Below, one piece after another: positions 30,881-43,393 of a DNA stretch of 64,000 nt. The stretch is taken from assembly GCA_963971405.1 (NCBI GenBank), contig OZ020486.1, positions 3,968,001 through 4,032,000 on the forward strand, in the 5' to 3' direction. The notes under the pieces were generated by a model. It searched no databases, had not been told where the DNA came from, and saw only the letters and a program-made list of their open reading frames with translations. Each line of letters opens with the position of its first letter. The stretch's first letter is position 1. Made by a program: the position numbers and the translations under genes. The DNA is from Psococerastis gibbosa (lineage: Eukaryota; Arthropoda; Insecta; Psocodea; Psocidae).

Positions 30881-32090
30881 AGTATACCTATAAATTAAGA
30901 TCCAGAAAGTACTACATAGAATTAAAATAATAAGTCACAAAAGACAACGTAAAATACGATAATAATTCTAATTCTAAAACAATATTGTTGTTGTAGACTT
31001 AAGTTATACTAGGCCTATTGAAGCTACCCGTGACGCAAAAACAAGGAGGAAACTGCGGTACCTAATAACACTACTATAATGTACCCGTTACCAAAAATAT
31101 AGCCTAGATAGCAAATAATATGTTTAAAAAAAATGAGACACGCTGTATAGGCCTAAACAAATAAGTTGAAGAATGATCTCTTTAATAACATAAGAAACAT
31201 TTAAAATACTTGAAGAATGGTCCATTTGACATTAACTAAAGTAGGTATAGTGCTACATAGTGGAGCAATCAAAGAGATCAGACATCATTAAGAAGACCAG
31301 GCCTGGGTGCCACTCGCTAAAGGAGAAGGTTTCTTCTATTAATTCATATTCTTATTCTGTATAGCTAGTCATACTTCAGCCCAGTCTTCTTGCCGAATCC
31401 AAAGCAATAAGCTACGGCAGTCAATCTGAACTTACTCTAAAATAGCTGCACTATCAATATTTTTCAATGATTTCAAAATATTTTGTAAACGAAGCTGCCC
31501 TGGGTACGGTATTCCTTGTTTCACTGCCCCAAAGACATGATAATGATATTAAAAAATTTCATAAAAAACACAAGCTCTCATAGTAAATTTGGAACAGTCC
31601 CAAATCATTCGGCTGAATTGTCTAGGACGAAGCTTGTACATCTATAGGCTAAGTATTTTAAGAATAAGAGACAAGGAAATAGTTAATTCAGTCAAAAAAT
31701 GCTCAGTAGTGCTCTTTTTGCACAGAACATCAATTATGAGTTTCTACCTTAATTAAAAATAAAACATTTTTTTAAAATTTTAAATTAAAAATAAAGATCA
31801 AAACATTTGTACCATTATTACACTAAAGCAATATTTTCTTCGCCAACTGCATAAGGCTATATGCCTATATATATAGCTATGTACATATACAGTAGGTACC
31901 TAAATATATTACTGTACATTTTCAGCAAGTACTTGCAAAATACAAAAATAGATAGCAGGTTGCTATCTCGACAGCAAGAAGTAAGACAGCCCATTCCCAT
32001 AGGCAGAATAGACTTTAAAAATTGAGCCAATTTTCATTTAAAAATCATCAAAATAGTCATTCATTATTCTGCCTAGCCTTAATGATTTGA
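30881..32090. repeat. 3' flank of F-box pseudogene (duplicated unit)
   Basis: This corresponds to 26400-27932 with many indels; the best block is 30930-30995. No gene is seen. Confidence 0.5.
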
Positions 32091-33877
32091 TTACATTACG
32101 GGTCGGTCTATAAAGTTAAATTTCATCTCAGAAAAAGTATATGGCGGTTCATCCCAATCATTGTTTGCAAATCTTTTATAAACCGTCACTTCTTCCTGCG
32201 TTCCCCTCTTAATCGCTTTAAACTCAGTCTGCCCAATAGCATCTTCATCAGCACGCACTTCTTTCCAAAAATTATAAACAATATATTTCAACGAACGGCA
32301 AGAAGAAAATAAACGATTCAGTGCTATAGGCCTATTTTTAAGGTCATACAACACAATTATTAACAAATTACTTAATTTTATGGCTGCAAGATTATAAAAA
32401 AAAGTTAGTTCAGAAGTTTTGCAATGGATTTCAAGGAATGTTTTTTAGAACTGAAATTATGCTCCCAAAATTACGGTTACGGGTGACTACAGAACCTTTA
32501 ATGTCTAAGTATGTCACCTTTCTGTTATTTTTAACAATAAAGTGGAATACCTCATTGTTTAAGCTTGCACCAATAATACTTAAATGTTGTATATTGGGTA
32601 TTCGTCGTAACAACGGCCGAAGCGATCGTACCGCGCTTAAGTTAAGAATGAGCTTTACCATTTGCTGTTTTTTAGTATAGTTAAATAACCGCTTAAGATT
32701 CCATTCTCTGTCAATCTCGGAAAGGCTTAAGTACTGTAAATGGGACAACTTATTGACAGCTGTGATGATTGCACGCGAAATCCATGTCAGCAGTACGAGA
32801 CGCAAGTGCGTCAGCAAAGGCAAACGAGAAAGAAGTAACGGAACCCCAAACCCCGTTATCGGAACATGACCAAAATACGACCTTGGCTGCGGCAGGGACA
32901 TGAATGAAAATTGCGTCAAGTTTTTCATGTTTTCTGATATTAAAATCAATGAACTATCGGAAAGTGAGCAACTTAAATTTAATTTAGTTATATGTAAACC
33001 TGATAGAATATAGATCAAGGTGTGGTTTTGATGGATACGCCCGTCTTCGTCGTATAGAATGAATTCGTCTAGGTGTTGTCCGTAGTTTCTTACGAAATCA
33101 CATAATGCTTTTTGGCGCAAACTTGTATAAACAATGCCGCCATCATGATTATCAGCAATGCGAGGAATATCATCAAAAACATCATCAACGTCATTATTAT
33201 CACCAACTTGATGTTGTTGTTGTTGTTCTTCTTCTTCTTCTTCTTCTTCTTCTCCTTCTTCTTCTTCTTCTTCTTCTTCTTGAATATCCAACCCATCTTC
33301 GGCATCTCCCCAGTCTTCGGATAAACTTGAGACGTACGTGAAGTCTTTTTAAGGCTAATATCCCATCAAAAATGTTGTTCGCGTAGTTTCGTGTGAGAAT
33401 TGCTCTATTACAAGTAAAATTCTGCAGTTTTGGCAGCTCCAAACTATTTGGTATGTCAATAGACCCTCCATTACCATTGAGGGTGAGGGATTCCAAATTT
33501 GGACAGTGCTCAGATATATCGTTTAAAATGAAAGCACTCGGATACCCAATAAACTGAATATCTATGCATTTGACATACTTTCCATATACTTTCCAAAATG
33601 TGTAATGGCTTGAGATAGTAGGCCTATTGCCTTGTGGAGCGTTAACAAGTGGCAACATGACACGGATATGAGGGTAATATTTCATATTTGGCGAGATGTA
33701 TTTGTCAAGTTCCCAGTAATTTTCAACGAATAACAAATCGTTTTTTACGATGCTCAGTTCTGAGCCGATCTGACACCAACGCCTGCTTTGCAGGCGCATA
33801 CCCTTTCTATCTTGTAAAGGTAAATAGCTTAAAATATACAGTAATACCTCGTCAGGTAGTGCGTCCAAATTCGCCAT
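32091..33877 (-). pseudogene. F-box/LRR paralogue with two frameshifts
   Basis: The ATG at 33877 starts MANLDALPDEVLLYILSYL, an F-box with LRR text parallel to the gene at 27933-29894. The frame breaks near 33340: ALKRLHV is followed by a one-step shift to VSSLSEDWGDAEDGLDIQ and a Glu/Gln tract. It breaks again near 32433, where a 5-base deficit in the A-run relative to the intact copy puts a TGA after VLKNIP. The correct frame resumes as TFLEIHCKTSELTFF and runs to the stop at 32091 (SEMKFNFIDRPVM). The acidic insert here is a GAA-repeat Glu tract instead of YDEE units. Two indels suggest a pseudogene, but both lie at or near simple sequence, so assembly error is possible. Confidence 0.82.
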
Positions 33878-35190
33878 TTTGTAATGGATACAAAATATAC
33901 AATAATAGTCGTTTATCCTACCTATATTCTGATATACCACTCGTCACGGTACCGTACAAACAGGTTGGCACATGACGACCGTTTCTTCATTCTTGCTTAT
34001 GGATAGGAATTTTATTAAAAAATGGCGCCAATATTATTTTATTGAACCACCAAAAATTCAAATTTGAAATAACGAACATTAAGGTATAAATTATAAGTAG
34101 GCTAGGTAATAGCCTATAATAATAATTGGAAATAAATGTAGTTTTGCACTGGGCTACAGTCCTTTCAGGGCTTTTCCACTTCTGGAAGAATAGTATCCAT
34201 AATGGTAATTATGGTTTTAATTAGATTCTTAACTAATTTTGGTTATATTGTGTAGGTACATATTAAATTGTAAGGTAGGTGATGCAGGCTAATTATTTTA
34301 CTTTTTAAGAAAATGCATGCTTGTTTATTGAATGTGGTATAGACTTTTACTTTATGCCATCGCATATGCATAGGCTATGGGCAAAACTGACATTTTTCAG
34401 GCCAGATTAAATAATAAGTTTTGATAGTAGAAATTCAGCAGTCTTCGTTGCTTACATTCCTAATTTATGATAATATTTTGTGTTACATAAGGGGTTCTAG
34501 ATTATACAATAGAAAGTCGGTCCACCTACTTAGTTAAAAAAATTATTCTGCTACAATTTTATTTATTTTTTTTCTCAATCACGCGTCGCTGGTCTACAGA
34601 AATTAAGAAATCCAAACGGCAGCCTTGGCTTGGGGTATAGCCATTAAAAATACATTTCCACGTCATGGCTAACGCGTATGCAGGCAATGGTAGAGGCAGT
34701 GTCAACCCATTATTGTACTGTATAGCTTAGCGGTTGTTATTTCAATTTTATAATGGGCTGTGAATAAGGGTTATTTGGCCTTTCTCATGCGAATGAGCTC
34801 CGTTTAATTTAAAATCAAAGAGGTAAGAAATCAGTCTAACCACTCTAATCTAGATGTACCTAGATGATGGCATACTGCAGATTTAACTATATAAATTATA
34901 TATGGGCTATAGCTACAGTATTTATAGAGTATAAGTAAGTAAATACCCTTATATTTATATTATACATATATATATTATATAAAAATATTAAAAAATTACA
35001 ATTAAACTTTTGCGCCAAAATGTCGTGGCAGAAACAGATGCTGCAACGTGTTTCCAACATGGCTGTGTTTTGATTTGTTTACGTCGCAAACCTATCATTG
35101 GTATCCGGTAGTGTGTAATCTTTTTGGCCCGTTTATCTTAGCAGTGTCTGTCACTGGCACGGTCCAGAGTTCCCAAAAATTTCGCACAAG
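33878..35190. other. Intergenic between F-box pseudogene and TRAM1
   Basis: AT-rich with no gene seen. The minus-strand promoter of the paralogue would lie at the left end. The plus-strand TRAM1 promoter and 5' untranslated region should lie near 35000-35190, where base composition rises (CGTTTACGTCGCAAACC-type text), but no TATA box is obvious. Confidence 0.4.
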
Positions 35191-38100
35191 ATGGGTTTTA
35201 AAGGGAGAAAATCTACAACCAAGAATCCGCCATTTTTAAGCCATGAATTCTTCATTCAAAATCACGCCGATATTTTCTCCTGCATTACTCTAGTGATCGT
35301 CGTAGGAGTTATGGTCCAGGTAAACATATTGGGTCCCGTTACACCTTAAACATGTATTAGCATTAAATCCAATAACTTCCTACAATCTAGCATTGTTATA
35401 TCATTTGATTTTGCTTTCGTTCGTCTTGGTTCATAACTGTGCTTTTTAAAACATCGAAAATAATTTCAGACTTTTGGAAATATTGAACATATTGATGTCA
35501 ATCATTCAATCAGCATGCGTGACCTTTAGTTCTTGTCCTTGCAAGCCTAAATGACCGTATATTTGAGACAAATTTAGGTTTATTGACAATTAAATGTGAA
35601 GGTTGATATTGTTGTGAGACTAATTTAGGTCTCTGTGGACATTGTCCATTGTTAGTTTAATCTAGAGTCTAGAGGGTTTCTTCTGTGGCTAGGATCGGTT
35701 TAAGTATGCTTGTAAGCCTAATCTGAGAATCCGTTGCTAGTTGTGACATAGGATTTTTAGGTAGACATATTGCCCGACAGGCTACGAAACTTTCCTAGCT
35801 TGTCTCAGCACTACAACATGTGTTCATGCAAAGTATCGATTCTGATTCTGCCGTTGAATTTTAACTGAAAAGGCTAAACCACTATAAATCAATACTCAGT
35901 AAATAAATCGAGAAAAATCCGCGGTAAAGGTCTAGTTTAGCTACCCCGCTGTATCAAAAGTCGAATGAAAATGCTTTCAATATGGAAGAAAAACATCCCA
36001 TTTGCAATGGAATTCATATTTTAAGCAAGGGTTGTCTTATTTACATGCCTCTGACAATGCTCCTTCCATAAAAAATTGCATGAGCAATTTGTCCCTATAG
36101 CTGCCCATGCAAAAATTCGAACTAAATTTGGCTGTAACTCAAAACTTATACTTTTCCAACTTTTAAGTCTTTCGGAAATGGGTTTCTTTAAAACTAAATA
36201 AAACCAATTTTTTTGATTTTATGAGGGGTAGCTAAACTGAACCTTTACCTAATCCGCTAGGGTTTAGTAGGATTAGACCTCACTACCTTCTTTTCCAGGC
36301 AATGTATTGTATAATGATAATTAATACTGCCAAGGAATGTCATAGATCACAGGTCACGGGTTCGAATCCCTATGTAGCCGTATTTTTCTTTTTCTTTTTT
36401 GGATGTATTATCCACTGAGAAAGTCTCTTTGCTAACTAAGATCATTTACGTGTCGTAATAATAACTTACTAAACTATAATAATGAGTTATGAACTTGAAT
36501 ATGAACAATGAACTTGACTATGTCATCCTTACATCTATTACAATGTCAATGGTAAAATAGTTTTAGCTTTTCCATGATCGCTTGAAGCCGGTGAAAGTTG
36601 ACAGGTCAAGGGCTTGTACCAGTTTGCCTAAGGCCAAAAATTCTCCCGGGTAAAACAATACCAATACTTACTTTTACGTTCAAAACAATACTAATAACGT
36701 CCGAAAATCCTTGGGGTCGTTGGAAGGGCAAGGTTCAGTGGACCACCCACTTTATAAGTTGACCTACTGCATCATATGAAAAAAACCTTTCCTTCACCTT
36801 CTTTTTTTCCCTAGCTAGGTACTCCACTAACTAGGGAAGTATATTATCACCAAACAAATTTTTTGCAAATAATCCAATAACATGAGGACTCTTAAGCTTC
36901 GATTATCTGGAGTGGCGTCATCGAATAAACAATACTACAACTTTCCTTAAATTTCGGCCTTAATTACTCTCGATTAACAACCTTTTTATAACTTTTTTAC
37001 TAATTAATTTTTTGTTTCTTTAAATAAGAATGATATAATAGTGATAGTACTATTGAAATTGATGAGCCAAAGTACGAAACGTTAAATTGCTGGCATAGTA
37101 ATTAATTTATCCTAAAAGATTCCATGACGGCTAGAATTTACTCTAGCGGTGGGCTCATCTTACACACTGACATTGTTCCCAACGCACTTGGCTATGGGGG
37201 TATGTATTTAGTCTGTGAGACATTGACAGGGGTGTAGTGGACCTTGAACAGAAAGGAGTGAAAGAGAATCGTAATCACACGGCAATAGTGATGAATTTAC
37301 ATATCTTAAAGCCTGAGGTGTGGGGGAAATTTATACAAAACGAGGACACCAACACCTAGAACATGAGGCAATGGAGAGACCTTGTAAGGCCAGCACCGCG
37401 CACAGTCAAGTGTGAGCGACTGGATCCTATACTGCAAGGATTCACCTACCTTAGAAAACTCCCGATCGTTCTGAGAGCGGGGAGAAATGCTACTCACTTC
37501 CCTAAATTGCTTAGGGACCATCTCTTAGAGAAAGCTTTCTACGCTGTCTCTGAGACACTAGCACAATGACGGAACTACCTGATTTGGACGATGTTGCTTT
37601 ATGCTTTCTTGTCGATTACTTGATTTTATAATTTAACAGAAATATATATTTATTATGAATGATGATTATGATGATGATGGTTTTGTTTCAGGTGACAACG
37701 CCGATAGCGTCTTTGTTTTTAACAGTACAGCACAACATTACACTTGCGAACCCTTCCATCCCCGGTGACAATTTTATTTATTTTACAAATGGCTGGAAGG
37801 ACACCTGCACTGTGTTCTTTTATTTTCTCATATCAATTGTCGTACACGCAATTATCCTGGAATACGTGCTCGATGTAAGTATAACTTTTATCATCGTAGC
37901 TAATATGCAGCTTATTAAGCCAAAGAAGGGAATATTTCCAAATTCTTGGAAAATAACATGACGTGAGAGCTAAGTAATTAAATTCACTTTGCACAGTGAC
38001 TAGTTTTAGTAAATTTGACAAAGTCCCACAGCACTCACTCACAGCAGTGGCGGCGCTAAGGGGGTGCCTGGCCCCCCAACCGTTTCTCCGGCCCCTCCAC

Positions 38101-41100
38101 TTTTGAGATATTTTACATGCTGTTAAATTGCAGAATTATTGAACGGTATACCTACTCCCAATGAAAAATGTTTTGTGTTTTAATTGGCCCCCCAGATAGA
38201 AGTCTTGCCCCCCATGTGTATAATAAGATAGTCTAATTGGGAGAAACAGACGACGTATTCCTTAAATATGAAAAACTTTATTAATATTTATGGGTTAACA
38301 ATGGGTAGTTCACAAGACAAATTCTATTGTGCGTTAACGCAGTTTACATAGTTTAGGGAAACAACGGTCATACCAATTTGAATCCACCAGAACCTGTTAA
38401 ATACAGCAGAAAAATTAACAGCGTTGGCAGGGGAACATTGTGGGACATGAAAACGCGCTGAGACTTCCAGTCATTCTAAGTGCGTGTCGAGTCCTGGTCA
38501 CCTCCGATTAAATCGTGTGACTTTATTATGTTCCCCAAGTGGTTCGGAATCCACTTTAAACAGGAGATACGCCCTGTGCCTAGGTGCCTCAAGTTAAGAA
38601 ACTGAATCACTCCCCCCCCCCCCCCCCCCGCCAGGCTGACAGGGTTGCTTACTTTTTTTCCCCCGTCGGCGAGGAGCCATTCAGCCATTAATGTGCGTTA
38701 TAGCAGAACTGCTAAAATATTGCATACTGACTGACTTATAGACTTGATTGATTGATTTTTTACATTATAGAAAGTGAGCCGTAAGATGCACTTGTCGAAA
38801 GTGAAGCACTCACAGTTCAATGAATCTGGCCAGCTACTCATCTTTTATGCATTCTCCATCGCTTGGGGTATTGACATCGTCATCAGGTAATGTTTACACT
38901 TTATTACGATGCAACGATTAAGGCCGTTAATACTTAGCCCAATAGGCGCCGCCCGAACCTGTGTAGGTGGAGACTGGCGGAGGACCCTACATGCGAATGC
39001 GGACAGCAGCAGGACGAAGGCCAGCTCCTGGTAGAAGAAGCTGTGTCCCAGACAGCTCATTTAGATGCCAACGACAAGGCCATCCAGGCCGCAATGTTTT
39101 GTATCAACGAGTCCGTTAAGTAAGTTTAGCGACTTCGGTGGCAAGGTGGTAGCGTGCTTGTGCTTGTGCGAGTGCCTACACACCTTGCTGTCGGAGACGT
39201 GTCGCAACTCGACACAAGTACCTATAAGGTGACTTAGTGAGGCGATTGAAGAGGTTAATCGGATACATTCATTAAATTGTTTTTACGCGATTTAACCTTA
39301 AAAATATGTGCCTGTTCCAAAAACGTTTACGGTACTGAGTTATAGGGGCTTGCATTTTCCCTATATACACGGGAAAAATTATCAGGGTCAAATCTTAAAA
39401 TTTGTTTTTCTCAAAACTAACTTTTGTGGACCCTCACTCCCGTGTAGTCTTCAATAGATAAAACAGCAGGTGCGTGAGGAAATGGCTGGAGATTGAATAT
39501 ACATGTAAAGTGAAATGGAGCGAACACAAAGAGGAGGCAGATCCATTCACTACAGACTTCCACCCCTATGTAGTAGTTTCTTGGCTGAAGTAATAGTGAT
39601 AAAACTAGCCATTAATTATGTAACAGAATAGGCGCCATCTATGGGAACAGGTGACAACAAAATAGTGCAATATTGGGCAGCTTGAACGGCCTTGTCATGA
39701 AATAACTTGAATTCGAGCGTCAACGGTGCAGGCTAGTGATAATCTAGTCATTACTTAAATGATAAAACTACGATATAAAATTATGGTTTAAGGGGTTATG
39801 ATACAGTTGTAATATTTGGTAATTGTTTGCAGGGAAGGATATTTCCTGAACATAGCCGCTCTCTGGGAAGGTTACCCCCACATTGCCATGACCTCGTACT
39901 TCAAGTTCTTCTTCATCGCCCAGCTCTCCTACTGGCTGCACAATTATCCTGAGCTTTACTTCCAAAAGGTATGCATTGTCTAAGAGTGTACATTAGTGTA
40001 TGCATTTAAGTGTCATCTTAAACAGACTGTAAGACAAAAGGAGCCAGTTTCCTATGCTTACTATGAATCGAGGGGAGTGGAGGCACCGATGCCACATGTT
40101 AGTACTATCCAGCCAACCGGCTGTAACTTGAAGAAGGAGACAATGGGTCAGAATCAGAAACCATCGGATGGTCTTAGTTGCGACATTATGAATATAAGGA
40201 TAATGTCGTTTAGTATTACTTACTAATACTTTTCAAGCGGCAAGCCCTAAATATACTTTTGTACTTAAAGGTAAAAAGAGAAGAAATGGCTGAAAGAATT
40301 TACCAAGCCACCGCTAATTTGGTGTTCATTGGGCTTGCGTACGTTACCAATTACACGCGTGTCGGACTTTGTCTCGTCGTCCTGCACTATTTGTCCGAAG
40401 CTGCTGACCATCTTGCCATCATGGTTGACTTCTTTAAGAAGGACGACAATGGATCTCAAGGTATGTTAGCGGGCCTATGATGTATTTTATTTATTTTTAT
40501 TTTTTAAAAACTTTTTTTTTTTTATCCAACGCCCGTCCGTGGCAGTTCTGCCATTCGACGTCGAGCCTCCCAGTATAGACTGATGATGTTCTTCGGTGTT
40601 GCTTGGAGTTGGGCACAGTGGTGAAGGTGGTTAGCGTCCATTCTTCCTGCATGACACAGGGGGCAGTTGTCGTCATCTGCTAGGCCGATTCTGTGGAGAT
40701 GGGCTTGTAGATCGTCGTGCCCCGTCAGAGTGCGGAATAGGGCCACAGATGCGTGCCGCTCTAGGTTACGCGGTATTGCTCTATCTGTCGCTAAGCTCGC
40801 CCATTGCTTTCCTTCGCTTTCGTTCTTCAACCGACTTGAAGTCTGGCGCGAGATAGTGATGTCAATGTGGTTGCGGGCGGCTCTCAAGGATTGGGGCTGA
40901 ATGGGTTGCGGCTCCGCAGCTCCTTGCTTTGCCAGCTCGTCGGCCATGTCATTTCCCTTGACTCCGACATGGCTTGGGATCCACTGGAGCCATACGGTCC
41001 AACCGACGGATATCAGGTCAGTGAGCGACGTGCGGCATTGTATTGTTCTTTGACAGTCGGTCGGAGTATTTTTGCTTAGTGCTTGGATTGCAGATTGGGA

Positions 41101-42925
41101 GTCAATGAAGAATACAGCTCGTGTAAGTGGCGTATTTGAGTTCCGTATTTTAAAAACTTGGAATTATTATTTCATCCCATAATGACAAGCAGTGTTCTTC
41201 CTTCGGGACCTGCGCGTTTTCTTTCCCTTTCCAGCACAAGCACTTTTTTTTTTGGTATAGCACATACATTATTCTTATTCTTTGCACACGTGCTTCTGCG
41301 CATCCTCCTCTTCTTTCCACATTAGCTGTGTGAAGTACGTTACCAATTACACGCGTATCAGACTTCGTTTCATCTTCCTGCTCTATTTGTCCGAAGTTGA
41401 CGAACATCTCGTCATCGTGGTTTTTTACTTCTTCAAGAAGGACGGCAATGGATCTCAAGGCAAGCTAATATGTACTAGTCAACTTCCCAGTAATATTGGA
41501 GTCGGTGCGGTCCCAATTCCCATCTCTCAAAAGTAAATTGTTTTACTCGCACACACAATTAGACTGACTGGTGGTAGTCTCATCGCGTTATCATGTTCCA
41601 CCATGTTCCCCAATGCTGTGCATACCTACAAGTTTGCTGCAGGCTCTGTTCTGGTGGATTCAACTTGGTATGACCGTTCGTTTAAAGAGGCAAAAGTGAG
41701 AGTAGAAGAAGCTGAAAAAATCTTCAACTGGATTATATAGTACGCAGCCGGCACTGACCCCGCTTGGCCACAGTTTTTGAAGGAGTAGGCCTGGACTAAT
41801 CATTGCGTTTTTCACGCCTTCAAAAATTGTGTACAGACGGTGTTAGCTTTGCATACATACTGTATGTTTCAAAATGTAGGGGATCATTTCTTCATTTATT
41901 TCATATGAAGTTTGCCTTTGTAAAAAAAACGTGAAGTCTAAATAGCTCTAAAAAAAGGTTTAGCGTAAAAAAAGTGATTATTTGTTTGTTTTTTTGCAGT
42001 CGGTCATGTGGTGTCCAAGGTGACTTTCGTACTAGTCCGTCTTGCCTCCATCATTCTGTCGGTACTGACATTCTGGTATGGACTCTCTCTGAGTGACAAT
42101 CAGGGTCTCAGCTTCTCTGCCGGAAACTATAACACACAGTTTATCAGGTACGTATTATTAGGCAGGTGACAATATGAGTTACTTATTTTCAAATGGATCT
42201 ATCTCAATTTTTTCCGAATATGAGGGTTTGATTGGATTGGACTCCTTGTTTAAAGGCCTGTCAATAGACATAACACATCAAAAAATGTTCTCCCATGTTA
42301 AATGCTCCTCTAAAGTCAGACATACTTTTTAGAAAATCTATCTCCATCCTTTCCTTATATCAAAAAGTGCTAACTCCACCTCAGCCAATCAGCGCCCGCC
42401 ATTGTGGTCACGTGCCAACAATAACAAACATGGCTCCCACATGTTAATTGCGAGTTAAGGGGGGCGGGAGCCCTCAGTCCTTCTGTCTTCTCTTGGATTG
42501 CCAAAGGCGATAATTTTCGTTCCTCATCACATCATAATGTTTTGTTATTTAATAATGGCCTAATATATTGAAAAATGACATGGCTGAAGTATGTGAGTTT
42601 CCGTTTCTGTATTAGTGGTAGACATAATTTCCTTATGCTATCTCCATCATTAATTTTCTGTATTACTTTGCCCATCAGGATGCTCGCTCTGGGTGCAGTC
42701 GGTGTGCTGCAGGCCTATCTGATGTGGAACTTCATCACGTCGCAGCTGGCGCGCATACGTGAGATGACGTCATCGCAGCCTTCTAAGAAGAAGGTGGAGA
42801 AGAAGGCACCTGCCAAGAAAAAGGACAAGAAGAAGGGTTCCGATGACGAAGTCAGCGATCTGCCTGAGGTGGACCAGAATACCGCTAAGAAGGCAGTCCG
42901 CGCTAAGGCACAGAAGGCTAAATAA
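35191..42925 (+). CDS. TRAM1: Translocating chain-associated membrane protein (TRAM1-like), 382 aa, 7 exons
   Basis: TRAM is a multi-pass ER membrane protein beside the Sec61 channel that helps nascent signal sequences and membrane segments enter the bilayer. Coding exons: 35191-35319, 37692-37874, 38771-38886, 39833-39968, 40271-40460, 42000-42147, 42679-42925. All have GT-AG introns with matching phases; the sum is 1149 nt. The amino terminus [20 protein letters not shown] and QNHADIFSC is the TRAM signature. Exon 2 carries the lumenal loop with sequon HNITL and a membrane span ([20 protein letters not shown]). The TLC/TRAM domain follows ([52 protein letters not shown]). The carboxy terminus is a cytosolic Lys-rich tail ([18 protein letters not shown]). 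Length is close to the vertebrate protein (~374). Complete and apparently functional. Confidence 0.96.
36290..36400. other. tRNA-like box B scrap in TRAM1 intron 1
   Basis: CACGGGTTCGAATCCC followed by TATGTAGCCG and a T-rich tail resembles the 3' half of a tRNA or SINE head. The 5' half is not recognisable. Confidence 0.35.
38043..38225. repeat. Possible hAT-type MITE end in TRAM1 intron 2
   Basis: CAGTGGCGGCGCTAAGGGGG at 38045 resembles the CAGTGGCGGAT-type ends of hAT elements. Similar starts are at 62213-62222 (CAGTGGCGGA). The other end was not found. Confidence 0.3.
38408..38655 (+). repeat. Dispersed repeat R1, uninterrupted copy
   Basis: CAGCGTTGGCAGGGGAAC, GTGCGTGTCGAGTCCTGG, TTAAATCGTGTGACTTTA, TATGTTCCCCAAGTGGTTCG, a C run and CGCCAGGCTGACAGGGTTGC. 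This shows the pre-insertion form of the repeat hit by mariner at 12872. Confidence 0.8.
39131..39290 (+). mobile_element. tRNA-derived SINE2, copy in TRAM1 intron 3
   Basis: GGTGGTAGCGTGCTTG (box A-like), CTACACACC, GGAGACGTGTCGCAACTCGA and TTAATCGGATACATTCATTA match 56772-56925. Confidence 0.75.
40514..41147 (-). mobile_element. 5'-truncated non-LTR retrotransposon (RNase H and C-terminal zinc motif)
   Basis: The minus strand reads, from about 41130, [14 protein letters not shown], then [20 protein letters not shown]. These are RNase HI motifs ([19 protein letters not shown]) of I/Jockey/R1-group LINEs. It continues to a [17 protein letters not shown] zinc-knuckle-like motif and ends before a T run (40512-40523, the poly-A tail in antisense). 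The 12-bp direct repeat TTTTAAAAACTT at 40502-40513 and 41148-41159 is a target duplication. It is truncated at its 5' end within RNase H and lies in TRAM1 intron 5, antisense to the gene. Confidence 0.9.
41336..41459 (+). pseudogene. Decayed duplicate of TRAM1 exon 5
   Basis: TACGTTACCAATTACACGCG onwards matches 40337-40460 of exon 5. It reads [20 protein letters not shown] then [21 protein letters not shown], still open. The first 22 codons and the acceptor are missing. The donor position is CAAG|GCAAGC, a GC-type site, where exon 5 has CAAG|GTATGT. It is probably non-functional, though an AG lies directly before it (41334-41335). Confidence 0.88.
41570..41645 (-). repeat. Dispersed repeat R1 fragment
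   Basis: CGCGTTATCATGTTCC and CAATGCTGTGCATACC are the inverted counterparts of the R1 5' part. Confidence 0.55.
41765..41930. repeat. Dispersed repeat Q2 in TRAM1 intron 5
   Basis: TGGCCACAGTTTTTGAAGGA and an AAAATGTAGGGGATCATTTC-like block recur at 46345-46420 and 52805-52900 in varying orientation. Unknown family. Confidence 0.45.
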
Positions 42926-43030
42926 ATGTCTTTAATACTAAACAATAACCCATTATTTCCTGTTATTGCTAATCGAACACCCCGCCATCTGTTTTCTGTA
43001 TAACATCATCTTGATTGCAAAGTAATGGTA

Positions 43031-43036
43031 AATAAA
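43031..43036 (+). promoter_or_regulatory. Polyadenylation signal of TRAM1
   Basis: AATAAA about 105 bases after the TAA stop, followed by A-rich then AT-rich sequence. Confidence 0.55.
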
Positions 43037-43169
43037 CCAATTTCTTATAGAAATAAAAACAAAACTATGCTGCATAATTCACATTTAAGTTTTAGTCGTT
43101 ACTAATGCAAACGTTAAACAACCCCCAATAGTTCGGTTGCCCCTTGTTAGTTTGGTGTTGGGGGAAGAA

Positions 43170-43310
43170 AAAATGACTCAATTTTCATGAAATATGATTA
43201 AAAAGAATTTGTGGAACCTTTTCAATTTCAGGTATGTTTTAGGTTTTAAAAAAAAGTAACAATACCGAACAGGTTACTTTCCCAAACAGAGTTTTGGTTT
43301 TGAATAAAAA
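43170..43310. repeat. Dispersed repeat Q, copy 1
   Basis: TTTGTGGAACCTTTTCAATTTC, then CAGGTATGTTTTAGG and CCGAACAGGTTACTTTCCCA, match 49745-49870 in order. Confidence 0.6.
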
Positions 43311-43393
43311 TGATTTTTTTTGAAGAGACTGGTTGCCCTGTCATTATTAGGTACCTACTGTGCAGTACCGAAATTAGAGGATATGGAAAAAAC

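Noticed and set aside
33105-33341. Leu- or Phe-rich plus-strand frames over the GAA/TTC tract
   Set aside because: These are shadows of the trinucleotide repeat in the F-box pseudogene.
39000-39063. Possible extra TRAM1 exon between exons 3 and 4
   Set aside because: Exons 3 and 4 already join in phase and give continuous TRAM text (IDIVIR-EGYFL), so no exon is missing.
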